Positions 1-9,642 of a stretch of 64,000 nt of DNA are shown here, in pieces. Origin of the DNA: an uncultured Aquimarina sp. (GTDB taxonomy: Bacteria > Bacteroidota > Bacteroidia > Flavobacteriales > Flavobacteriaceae); NCBI GenBank assembly GCA_947496555.1, contig CANMDH010000023.1:22434-86433 (forward strand), given 5' to 3'. The translations under genes and the position numbers were made by a program. Below the pieces are notes generated by a model that worked only from the letters and a program-made list of their open reading frames with translations, searched no databases and had not been told where the DNA came from. The number at the start of each line of letters is the position of its first letter. Within the stretch, counting starts at the first letter, position 1.

Positions 1-51
1 AATGACCCAAGTGGTAGAGCAGTGGCTAATGTTCATGAAGAAGCGTATTAA
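1..51 (+). CDS. C-terminal fragment of a gene cut by the window edge
   Basis: Frame 1 is open from the first base and ends in TAA at 49-51, giving a 16-residue tail that ends VANVHEEAY. A rho-independent terminator follows at about 123-153, which supports a real gene end here. The fragment is too short to assign to a family. Confidence 0.4.
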   Translation, partial: NDPSGRAVANVHEEAY

Positions 52-122
52 CATAAATAAGTGCTATGATTAAGAAATCAGTTTATTTTATTAGCTGAAA
101 GTTGAGTTTAATTGAGATTTTA

Positions 123-156
123 AAAACCCTGAGAAAACTGTTCTCGGGGTTTTGCT
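123..156 (+). terminator. Rho-independent terminator of the upstream gene
   Basis: AAAACCCTGAGAA (123-135) pairs with TTCTCGGGGTTTT (141-153), with one G-T pair and a 5-nt loop. The hairpin overlaps an in-frame TTG at 152 that would otherwise lengthen the next gene, so it also argues for the ATG at 167. Confidence 0.7.
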
Positions 157-166
157 ATATTTAACA

Positions 167-1189
167 ATGCTAAATCTTGAATATCAAAAATTTTCTATTC
201 CATTAAAGGACCCGTTTACCATTTCTAGATATACGGTAGAGAATCAACAAACTTTTATTGTTTCAATTTCTGGTAACAATTACACGGGTTACGGAGAGGC
301 TACAGTGAATCCATACTATGGGTCTACATGGGATGAATTAGAGAAATCTATTGCCAAAGTTAAAGATCTGGTTCGTAATGCTAGTGAGTTACATCCATCA
401 GAATTATGGGAACTATTAAAAAAACCTTTGGATGAGAATTATTTTGCACTTTGCGCCATAGATTGTGCATTTTGGGATTGGTACGCTCAAAAAAAAGGAA
501 AACCTACAAGAGATTTTTGGACAGATCAGCATTTCAATACACCACTTACAAATTTCACTATAGGAATTGATTCCATAGAGGTGATGAAAGAAAAGATTAA
601 AAACAAACCGTGGCCAATTTACAAAGTCAAACTTGGAACAAGCAAGGACATGGCGATAATACAAGCGTTAAGGAAAATTACTGGATCTGTTTTTAGGGTG
701 GATGCGAATTGTGCCTGGACAGCCGAGGAAACCATCCGCAATGCTATTTTTCTTGAAAAGTTGGGAGTAGAATTTATAGAACAACCTCTTGAGGTATCAT
801 GTTGGAAAGAAATGAAGCGTGTAAAAGAACAATCCATTCTTCCTTTGATCGCTGATGAAAGTTGCCAAAGAGAAAATGATGTCGAAAGATGCATTGATTT
901 TTTTGACGGAGTTAATATTAAACTAATGAAGTGTGGTGGTATTACTCCGGCTTTAAGGATGATCAAAAAAGCCAAGCAAAATGGCCTCAAGGTGATGATC
1001 GGGTGTATGACAGAATCCTCAATTGGTATATCATCTCTTTGTCAGTTGGCACCTTTGGTTGATTATTTAGATGCAGATGGAGCTATGCTTTTTAAAGAAG
1101 ATATTGCAAATGGTGTTACCTTTGATAATGGAAAAATGATCTTTTCTTTTGCAACCGGTTCTGGGGCAAAACTTAACCCCTCGTTCTAG
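167..1189 (+). CDS. Dipeptide epimerase (L-Ala-D/L-Glu epimerase type, enolase superfamily)
   Basis: Predicted cytosolic Mg-dependent enzyme that epimerises dipeptides such as L-Ala-D-Glu released from murein peptides. The 340-residue product has the muconate-lactonizing/dipeptide-epimerase layout: a capping N-terminal domain and a barrel with the K-x-K pair (K153, K155, in YKVKLG), metal ligands D179 (DANCAW), E205 (FIEQPL) and D230 (ADES), and the second general base K252/K255 region (IKLMKCGG). ATG 167 was chosen over the in-frame TTG at 152, which lies inside the upstream terminator. Substrate preference (Ala-Glu or another dipeptide) cannot be read from the motifs. It stands alone, with 259 bp before gyrB. 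Confidence 0.85.
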   Translation: MLNLEYQKFSIPLKDPFTISRYTVENQQTFIVSISGNNYTGYGEATVNPYYGSTWDELEKSIAKVKDLVRNASELHPSELWELLKKPLDENYFALCAIDCAFWDWYAQKKGKPTRDFWTDQHFNTPLTNFTIGIDSIEVMKEKIKNKPWPIYKVKLGTSKDMAIIQALRKITGSVFRVDANCAWTAEETIRNAIFLEKLGVEFIEQPLEVSCWKEMKRVKEQSILPLIADESCQRENDVERCIDFFDGVNIKLMKCGGITPALRMIKKAKQNGLKVMIGCMTESSIGISSLCQLAPLVDYLDADGAMLFKEDIANGVTFDNGKMIFSFATGSGAKLNPSF

Positions 1190-1403
1190 TATTAATTTAA
1201 TAGTTGTACAGTGCTTATTTTTAAATGATTAATAGATAAAATCAAAATGTTTTAAAAGTGTTATCATAATCTTAAATTGATTTTAAGGCTGTTTTTATCG
1301 TTTTTAAGAGCATTTTTTCTTTTTCTGGTACTATTCTTAACTAATTGTTGATAACTCTTTAAATCATCCTTGGTAAAATCCTTTTATCCTTTTACTGTTT
1401 TTT

Positions 1404-1411
1404 TATCTTTG
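1404..1411 (+). promoter_or_regulatory. Bacteroidota -7 box upstream of gyrB
   Basis: TATCTTTG matches TAnnTTTG exactly, 37 bp before the gyrB ATG. The nearest upstream TTG (1370-1372) is 31 bp away, longer than usual, so only the -7 half is well supported. Confidence 0.45.
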
Positions 1412-1439
1412 TTCGTTAACCAAAATTATCATAAAATAA

Positions 1440-3389
<1,950 letters not shown>

Positions 3390-3413
3390 CAATCATTTAT
3401 AAGAACTAGATTC

Positions 3414-3450
3414 AAAATCCGTTATATATAGTAGTATAACGGATTTTTTT
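3414..3450 (+). terminator. gyrB terminator
   Basis: AAAATCCGTTATA and TATAACGGATTTT form a 13-bp stem around a short loop, followed by a T-run. Confidence 0.85.
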
Positions 3451-3481
3451 TATATTGCATAGCCCATTAAATCCAAATTGA

Positions 3482-4483
3482 ATGAAGAAATATACATTGC
3501 TACTGACCTTACTTTTGAGTTATTTTGGTTTTTCACAGACTGATATTGACCAAATTCTGGAATTAGGTATTGAAAATGCTCAAAGATTTAGTGAAGATTA
3601 TTTTGCACCTGCGGGAGAATCTTTAATAAATAATATGTCTAATGGTTGGTATACTACAGCCCAAGTAAAAAAGTTATGGCATTTTGAAGTGGGAATTGTG
3701 GGAAACCTTTCTTTTGTTAGAGATGATAAACAATCTTTTTTATTAAGAACTGCAGAATACACCAATCTCTCTTTTCGCGATGGTAGTTTTAGTCAGTTTA
3801 CAGCTACTGCTTTGGGAACAAATTCGGGAGATTTATCTGTAGTTATTAATGAAGGGCAGGCATCAGAATTGGAAGTTGTTTTACCTCAAGGTATTGGTAA
3901 TTCTGAAATAAATTCATTGCCGGGAGGGTTTATCCAGGGATCGATGGGATTGATAAAAAGTACAGAGATAAAACTGCGTTTTTTGCCAAGAATCAAGGCG
4001 GTAGAAGATGCAGAAATACAGTTATATGGAGTCGCATTTCAGCATGAATTTACGGATTGGGTTTTTCCAGCCAAAAGATGGCCGGTAAGAGTTTCGGCCT
4101 TATTGGGATATACTAATGTGAAAGGATTTTATGATCTCAATACTACAACAGGTATTCCGGGTGCTGACCAGGAGGTGCGTTTAAACTCAAATTCCTGGCT
4201 TCTTACAGGTATTGCTTCAACCAAATTTCCAGTTTTTAATTTTTATGGAGGACTTGGATATTATTTTGGTTCTAATGATGCTGATCTATTGGGAACTTAT
4301 CAAATTCAGAATGGCCCTTTTGCTTCCGATATTGTTACGGATCCAATTAGTGTAAAAACTAAAACAAACGGTGTTAAGGCCACAATAGGAGCTAGGGTTC
4401 AGTACGGTATTTTTAAAGCTAATATGGACTATACCTTACAGAATTTTAGTAATCTATCTTTGGGGCTAGCCTTTGGCTGGTAA
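3482..4483 (+). CDS. Secreted DUF6588-like protein, probable outer-membrane barrel
   Basis: The 333-residue product starts with a Sec signal peptide (MKKYTLLLTLLLSYFGFSQ). The first mature stretch (DIDQILELGIENAQ, then EDYFAPAGESL and NGWYTTAQ) resembles the flavobacterial family I know as DUF6588. This is recalled rather than searched. The second half alternates aromatic and small residues and ends NLSLGLAFGW, as in an outer-membrane beta-barrel terminating in an aromatic residue. No catalytic motif is visible. The gene has its own terminator and shares no operon with gyrB. Function unknown. Confidence 0.65.
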   Translation: MKKYTLLLTLLLSYFGFSQTDIDQILELGIENAQRFSEDYFAPAGESLINNMSNGWYTTAQVKKLWHFEVGIVGNLSFVRDDKQSFLLRTAEYTNLSFRDGSFSQFTATALGTNSGDLSVVINEGQASELEVVLPQGIGNSEINSLPGGFIQGSMGLIKSTEIKLRFLPRIKAVEDAEIQLYGVAFQHEFTDWVFPAKRWPVRVSALLGYTNVKGFYDLNTTTGIPGADQEVRLNSNSWLLTGIASTKFPVFNFYGGLGYYFGSNDADLLGTYQIQNGPFASDIVTDPISVKTKTNGVKATIGARVQYGIFKANMDYTLQNFSNLSLGLAFGW

Positions 4484-4512
4484 AGATGATCAAGCTTTAG
4501 AATAATATTATA

Positions 4513-4554
4513 TAAAAAAGCTACCCTTTTACCGTAAAAGGATAGCTTTTTTAT
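4513..4554. terminator. Bidirectional terminator between convergent genes
   Basis: AAAAAAGCTACCCTTTT and AAAAGGATAGCTTTTTT pair around a 5-nt loop. A-runs and T-runs on both sides let it serve the plus gene ending at 4483 and the minus gene ending at 4574. Confidence 0.85.
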
Positions 4555-4573
4555 ATGAGCTCTTGACTTGAAT

Positions 4574-6493
4574 TTATAAGCCTTTGAAGATCATTACTTT
4601 TTGACCTCGGCTATAATATAAATCTTCAGAAACAGTGTCATAATCATATACAGGCTTTGTGTTTTCGACAATAATCTTATCTATTTCTTTACCTGTTTGT
4701 TTATCTACTTTAATTAATAATCGTTCTCCTGCATCTCCTTTTGCAAAAATAATCGAGTATTTATCAGTTTCTTGTAAGGCGCTATAACGATCTTGCACAA
4801 ATTGTTGCGTAAAGGTACCAGCCATGTAACCGGCTTCACCAATGGCTTTAGCTCGTTCTCCAAAAACTGCTTGCGGATCCGAAGTTTGTGTAACGGTATT
4901 ACCATTTGAATCTCTATACGTTACCGAAGTTGTTACCGTTGTTGTTGTTGCGGCAGCGGCGAATCGACCTAATATCATTCCAGATTTCATAAGTCTTCTT
5001 CCAAGTTCACCTGGCTGAGTGTACTTATTGTGAAAGATTACCGCACCAGAATTATCAACTCCTACTACTTCACTTTGCCCTGAAATCGAAACATTGTTAG
5101 GGAACAATTCCATACTGGTAATCAACTTTTCATTTTTCAATTTCAGTTTGGCATATGGTTTAGGCTTTTCAGTAGAGTTTTCATTAAACTTATACAGTTT
5201 CTCATCATTATAGACAACAAACTCTCCTTGTTCTTCACTAAACTTGGCAAAAGTTGGACGTTTTTCATTCAATTTTAGATTGCCTTTCCATATTTTTTTA
5301 CCAGTAGTATAGTCAACCAAATTGGCATATGTAGCTGTAACATACAGTATCTTTCCATTATTAGTTTTTTCTAGAAAGAAAATAGGATCTTCTTCATCGT
5401 CAGAGATGGTTACATCTTTTTTCCATTTTTTTTGCCCTTCTTTATCGAGAAGCATCATTTCATCATCATACACATAAAGAAAATCTTTATCAATTGGTAT
5501 TACAGATTTTATTCCTTTACCTTTTGGGTCCTTTGCCCATAGTTTTTCACCGGTTTTGTAGTCAAAGAAATTAAATCCTTTATAATGCGCTAGTAACATT
5601 CTGTCTCCCCAGTCTTCAAATAGGACTAAATATTTTGTCTTTACGGGGTCCTTCCATACAGATTGACCGGTATTAGCATTTCTTAAATCCAATAATTCTT
5701 TTCCATTTAACCAACCGATAGTTTCAGTAAGCAGCACATTTTGGCCATCAAGACTGGCATAAAAGCGCTTATATTCTTTTTCTTCTGCTTTCCAGAGTAG
5801 GTCACCTGATTTTTTATCCAGTGCATAAAACTTTGATTTGGCTAGTAAAAAAACTTTATCTTCGCTATAGGACATTTCGTCTCTACCTGCAGTAGGGTTT
5901 TTACCAATGATACCACTTAAACTAGTTAAAATGTTTCCAAATTTTTCGGAAACGACAGTTTTCCATACATAATCTTTTCTTTTGATATCATATTTGGCAA
6001 TGACTAGCTTTTTATTTTCCATTCCTCTTAATAAAAGAGCATCTTCATCAAATAAATATTCTGCCTGAAAGAAAAAGACATTAGATTCGGTAGATTCAAA
6101 AATAAGATCACCATCATAGCTATTGATAACGTAAAGCCTGTTATCGAAAAACTTTTGTAAAAACGGAGTGTCAGGAATAACGGTAAAGTCGGCACCATTT
6201 GCTTTTGAATTAAGCCCAAGAAGCGCGTCTGGAGTTAAATCACTTCCTGCAAAACCAGCAGCAAGAGCTAATGTACTTGTTTTTGGGATGGGTACGGACC
6301 ATAAAATCTTTCCATCTTCTGGATCATAACCATGCATCTTAGTATTGTCTGATATTGCTGCAATACCGTTAAATGGAACAATGATCAAATCTTGTACTTT
6401 GGATTCAAAATCCAGTGTCTGATCAGCATTTCTTTGTGAGTAGATAAATAGCGTTGCCATAGCAAAGATGACGGCTAAATAGGTTCTTTTCAT
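4574..6493 (-). CDS. PQQ-type beta-propeller repeat protein, exported
   Basis: The 639-residue protein has a signal peptide (MKRTYLAVIFAMATLFIYSQ) and repeated blades of the PQQ/BamB type, with recurring G-x-x-L/I-W motifs (DGKILWSVP, SGDLLWKAE, TGQSVWKD, TGEKLWAKD, TGKKIWKGN). These repeats form a propeller usually used for protein contacts rather than catalysis, because no quinoprotein dehydrogenase residues are evident. BamB-like envelope roles are possible, but this protein is much longer than BamB and is not a lipoprotein. A small-residue/threonine segment (about 506-545, ATTTTVTTSVTYRDSNG) interrupts the fold late in the protein. The gene is divergent from mdh. Specific role unknown. 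Confidence 0.75.
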   Translation of the reverse strand: MKRTYLAVIFAMATLFIYSQRNADQTLDFESKVQDLIIVPFNGIAAISDNTKMHGYDPEDGKILWSVPIPKTSTLALAAGFAGSDLTPDALLGLNSKANGADFTVIPDTPFLQKFFDNRLYVINSYDGDLIFESTESNVFFFQAEYLFDEDALLLRGMENKKLVIAKYDIKRKDYVWKTVVSEKFGNILTSLSGIIGKNPTAGRDEMSYSEDKVFLLAKSKFYALDKKSGDLLWKAEEKEYKRFYASLDGQNVLLTETIGWLNGKELLDLRNANTGQSVWKDPVKTKYLVLFEDWGDRMLLAHYKGFNFFDYKTGEKLWAKDPKGKGIKSVIPIDKDFLYVYDDEMMLLDKEGQKKWKKDVTISDDEEDPIFFLEKTNNGKILYVTATYANLVDYTTGKKIWKGNLKLNEKRPTFAKFSEEQGEFVVYNDEKLYKFNENSTEKPKPYAKLKLKNEKLITSMELFPNNVSISGQSEVVGVDNSGAVIFHNKYTQPGELGRRLMKSGMILGRFAAAATTTTVTTSVTYRDSNGNTVTQTSDPQAVFGERAKAIGEAGYMAGTFTQQFVQDRYSALQETDKYSIIFAKGDAGERLLIKVDKQTGKEIDKIIVENTKPVYDYDTVSEDLYYSRGQKVMIFKGL

Positions 6494-6636
6494 AGTTGGA
6501 TGTATTAATTAAATTATGCCGCGAAGATAGTGAAAAGATTAATGCATAAAAACTATATCATAATATCCCGTTTCTACGACTTAAATTTGATCATTAATTA
6601 ACCTGATATTTGTTAATTAATTCGTTTAAGAATTCG

Positions 6637-6657
6637 TATTTTCGCAGCGCGAAAATA
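6637..6657. promoter_or_regulatory. Perfect 9-bp inverted repeat in front of mdh
   Basis: TATTTTCGC (6637-6645) and GCGAAAATA (6649-6657) are perfect inverted repeats around AGC. The left arm also reads as a -7 box with one mismatch (TATTTTCG), with TTG at 6610-6612 about 24 bp upstream. It lies 29 bp before the mdh ATG, so it could be an operator or a leader hairpin. Confidence 0.45.
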
Positions 6658-6685
6658 AGTTTAATTACAATCAAAAAAATATACA

Positions 6686-7612
6686 ATGAAAGTTACAGTA
6701 GTAGGAGCTGGTGCAGTAGGTGCAAGTTGTGCTGAATATATCGCCATCAAGGATTTTGCTTCAGAAGTAGTATTGTTAGATATCAAAGAAGGATATGCCG
6801 AAGGGAAAGCAATGGACCTTATGCAAACTGCTTCTTTAAATGGGTTTGATACCAAAATTACAGGTACTACAGGAGATTATTCTAAAACTGCAGGTAGTGA
6901 TATAGCTGTAATAACTTCAGGAATTCCACGTAAACCAGGGATGACTCGTGAAGAGTTGATAGGTATAAATGCAGGGATTGTAAAAGCTGTTTCTTCAAGT
7001 TTAATAGAACACTCTCCTAATGCAATCATTATTGTGGTGAGTAATCCAATGGATACCATGACGTATTTAGTGCATAAAACAACAGATATTCCTAAAAACC
7101 GAATTATTGGTATGGGAGGAGCTTTGGATAGTGCTCGTTTCAAGTATAGACTGGCAGAAGCATTAGGAGCACCAATTTCTGATGTAGACGGAATGGTAAT
7201 TGGTGGGCATAGTGATAAAGGAATGGTGCCTTTAACCAGATTGGCAACAAGAAACAGTGTGCCTGTTTCTGAGTTTATTTCTGATGAAAGGTTAGAGCAA
7301 GTAGCAGCCGATACCAAGGTAGGTGGAGCTACACTTACCAAATTGTTGGGTACATCGGCTTGGTATGCTCCAGGAGCAGCAGTATCAGGTCTTGTACAGG
7401 CTATTGCATGTGATCAAAAGAAAATTTTCCCTTGTTCTACTTTACTAGAAGGAGAGTATGGATTGAATGATCTTTGTATTGGTACACCAGTGGTGCTAGG
7501 TAAAAATGGAATCGAAAAGATTGTAGAAATAGAACTTAGTGATGCTGAAAAAGCTAAATTAACAGAAAGTGCCGAAGGTGTAAAGAAAACAAATGGTCTA
7601 TTAGAACTATAA
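6686..7612 (+). CDS. mdh: Malate dehydrogenase (LDH-like type)
   Basis: TCA-cycle enzyme, malate + NAD+ to oxaloacetate + NADH. The 308-residue protein opens with the Rossmann motif GAGAVGASCA and an acidic residue after the second strand (VLLDIKEG), indicating NAD preference. It continues with the mobile loop GIPRKPGMTREEL (the Arg pair binds substrate carboxylates), VVSNPMD, and catalytic H175 in IGGHSDKGMVP. The Arg in the specificity loop separates it from lactate dehydrogenase. Length and motifs match the tetrameric LDH-like malate dehydrogenases of Bacteroidota and Chlorobi. A terminator follows at once, so it is probably monocistronic. Confidence 0.95.
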   Translation: MKVTVVGAGAVGASCAEYIAIKDFASEVVLLDIKEGYAEGKAMDLMQTASLNGFDTKITGTTGDYSKTAGSDIAVITSGIPRKPGMTREELIGINAGIVKAVSSSLIEHSPNAIIIVVSNPMDTMTYLVHKTTDIPKNRIIGMGGALDSARFKYRLAEALGAPISDVDGMVIGGHSDKGMVPLTRLATRNSVPVSEFISDERLEQVAADTKVGGATLTKLLGTSAWYAPGAAVSGLVQAIACDQKKIFPCSTLLEGEYGLNDLCIGTPVVLGKNGIEKIVEIELSDAEKAKLTESAEGVKKTNGLLEL

Positions 7613-7635
7613 TTCTGTTTAAATAATAATACAAC

Positions 7636-7661
7636 AAAAGCCACTTTTTAGTGGCTTTTGC
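7636..7661 (+). terminator. mdh terminator
   Basis: AAAAGCCAC (7636-7644) pairs with GTGGCTTTT (7651-7659), followed by a pyrimidine-rich tail. An in-frame GTG at 7651 lies inside the right arm, so it is not the start of the next gene. Confidence 0.8.
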
Positions 7662-7677
7662 CTTTATAAATAAGTTT

Positions 7678-8625
7678 ATGAGTATGTCTAAAATGTATTT
7701 TAAATTTTTTGTCTTGGTATTTTTGGGTTGCATTATTTCATCTTGTGGTTTTGGACCTAAACCAGATAAGCTCATTAGAGCTAACGTTACATTTGACGCT
7801 CAACTGGAATCAGAAGAAGAAATCAATAAGATAATTGAAACTTTAAGAAAAAGAATGAATAAAGTTTCTTTTGTGAATGAGCTGAGACGTGTTGGTAATA
7901 AAAATCAGATTTATCTTGAAGTTGCTACGCATTATGACTCGAAAAGAATCACAAATTTGTTGATCAATCCGGGGAAGTTGGATTTTTATGAAGTCTACAA
8001 TTTAGAGAAAATGATGAACTTTATGATCGATATTAATTCATCTGCAAAAAAAGGCGATACTGTCCAGAATCCATTATTTGATTTATTTAAAAGTCACGGA
8101 CATCAGGGAGGCCCTATATTGTGTAGCGTTTCAGAAAAAGATACATCCAAAGTAAATTCATTATTACGTTTAAAAAGTGCCGAATCCTCACTTCCTGCAG
8201 AGAGAAGATTTGTGAAATTTTTATGGGGAATTAAAGAAAAAAGTACATTGGACTTACCTTTATATGCATTAAAATTGAACAGGCAGTCTAAACCATATAT
8301 AACCGGAGATGTTGTTAAACAGTCACATCAAGAATTTGATCAAATGGGAAAGCCAGTAATCATTATGACGATGAACGAAAAAGGAGCAACGCAATGGGAA
8401 GAGTTAACTGGTAGGGCTTTTCAAGAAAGATCGCAAATAGCTATGGTGATCGATAATTTGGTTTATAGCGCTCCGGGTGTGAGCTCAGGTCCTATTACTG
8501 GAGGTGTGTCACAAATCTCTGGGGATTTCACCTTAGAAAAAGCTCAGGACCTGGCAACTATCTTAAATTCGGGCCCAATACCAAAAATGAGATTATTAGA
8601 TATTCATATAGAGGAATCACAATGA
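7678..8625 (+). CDS. Lipoprotein homologous to the SecD periplasmic domain
   Basis: The roughly 315-residue product has a lipoprotein signal with the lipobox Cys near residue 23 (IISSC) and no further membrane segment. Its body is colinear with the periplasmic region of the SecDF encoded 1 kb downstream: LRKRMNKV against LRKRIDKF, LPAERRFVKFLWG against LPAEQRFARFAWG, RSQIAMVIDNLVYSAPGV against RSQIAIVLDDIVYSAPGV, and ISGDFTLEKAQDLATIL against ITGDFSVEEGKDLANVL. It therefore copies the SecD P1-type domain as a membrane-tethered, helix-free protein. A role assisting or modulating SecDF is inferred from homology and position. ATG 7678 was chosen because the GTG at 7651 is in the mdh terminator; ATGs at 7684 and 7693 are also possible. 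Confidence 0.8.
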   Translation: MSMSKMYFKFFVLVFLGCIISSCGFGPKPDKLIRANVTFDAQLESEEEINKIIETLRKRMNKVSFVNELRRVGNKNQIYLEVATHYDSKRITNLLINPGKLDFYEVYNLEKMMNFMIDINSSAKKGDTVQNPLFDLFKSHGHQGGPILCSVSEKDTSKVNSLLRLKSAESSLPAERRFVKFLWGIKEKSTLDLPLYALKLNRQSKPYITGDVVKQSHQEFDQMGKPVIIMTMNEKGATQWEELTGRAFQERSQIAMVIDNLVYSAPGVSSGPITGGVSQISGDFTLEKAQDLATILNSGPIPKMRLLDIHIEESQ

Positions 8626-8829
8626 TGACCCCTTTGTTATAAAAACAAAGAATAGATACCAAAATAGGGATCAATACGTTTTGATATTTACAAGGTTGCA
8701 ATAATTGATTTTTTTTAAAATTGCTTTGTTGGTAGTTTTTAAATTGTTGATTTTCAAATAGTTTTTTATTATTTAGAGATTGCTATTGATATTTATTTGA
8801 TGACTTTAGAAATGCAGTTTATATTTTTT

Positions 8830-8837
8830 TATATTTG
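8830..8837 (+). promoter_or_regulatory. -7 box directly before the start codon at 8842
   Basis: TATATTTG matches TAnnTTTG exactly and ends 4 nt before ATG 8842. No TTG lies at the normal -33 distance, so the call rests on the -7 box alone. Transcription would start at or next to the ATG. Confidence 0.4.
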
Positions 8838-8841
8838 CCGG

Positions 8842-9462
8842 ATGAGTAAAAAATGGTATTTCGGAATTTTAATTACTGCCTTTACGATGCTTTTCGTGAT
8901 GCGCCAGCAAACCGTTGTGCCTAATCAGGAAATTGTATTAGAGTTTATTAATATTGAGCCAACCTCGAATGAGGCGCAAAGTGTGATTACAATTGTAAAG
9001 GAGCAATTGGAATCCATAGGGGTTCAACATACCAGAATATTAAAAGATCAAAAAAATGGCAAACTCAAGATTACGTATTATAGTGATGCTGATGTTGAGA
9101 GTATAAAAAAAATACTGTCCGAAAAGCAAAATATAGCACTAGATCATATTGTTTATGATCAAAATGAAGATGGTGGCCAATCTCCTTTAGATAAAAATTC
9201 AAAAGATTATAACTTCGATGTTTATGAAATCCAAAAAAGTACAGATTTTGGATCTGATCTAAATGGAAAATTTGTTTTGGAAACAAAACAAAAACGAGAA
9301 GTTGACTCTAGTACTAATGTATATAACTTCGTTAAAAATTCTAGTACTGATCAAATAAATAAGTACCTAAAGCGTGTTAAGAAAATTAATGTAAATACTG
9401 CATTAATACCCAGCAACACTATTTATAATATTCCCGAAGTAAGAGCTGGGCCAATCTCCTAA
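8842..9462 (+). CDS. Single-pass membrane-anchored protein upstream of secDF
   Basis: The 206-residue product has one N-terminal membrane segment (about 5-21, YFGILITAFTMLFVM) and a soluble, probably periplasmic remainder. The stretch VITIVKEQLESIGVQHTRI, NGKLKITYYSDADVESIKKIL resembles in pattern the first alpha/beta element of the SecD P1 domain (helix, strand, helix). This could make it a second, more diverged SecD-P1-like protein, but I hold that weakly. ATG 8842 (MSKKWYFG) is preferred to ATG 8800, which would add a hydrophobic, unlikely leader. It lies between the SecD-like lipoprotein and secDF on the same strand, with gaps of 216 and 180 bp. Confidence 0.6.
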   Translation: MSKKWYFGILITAFTMLFVMRQQTVVPNQEIVLEFINIEPTSNEAQSVITIVKEQLESIGVQHTRILKDQKNGKLKITYYSDADVESIKKILSEKQNIALDHIVYDQNEDGGQSPLDKNSKDYNFDVYEIQKSTDFGSDLNGKFVLETKQKREVDSSTNVYNFVKNSSTDQINKYLKRVKKINVNTALIPSNTIYNIPEVRAGPIS

Positions 9463-9642
9463 ATAGGAATTTAAACTTCCAATATAAACTATATTTTTTC
9501 TTAAAAAGGGATAGTAATAGCTAACAGATTTTCGCTATTACTTTCAAGTGATTTAAGAAAACTCAATTAAAAAATCATCAACTAAAATTAATCGTCAAAC
9601 CCAAAAAAACTTTTTTAAAGGATTTGACCTAAACTATTAACA

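Noticed and set aside
152-166. TTG start that would lengthen the dipeptide epimerase
   Set aside because: The codon is inside the right arm of a terminator hairpin; the ATG at 167 is free of it.
7651-7677. GTG start that would lengthen the SecD-like lipoprotein
   Set aside because: The codon is in the mdh terminator stem, and the added residues would spoil the lipoprotein signal.
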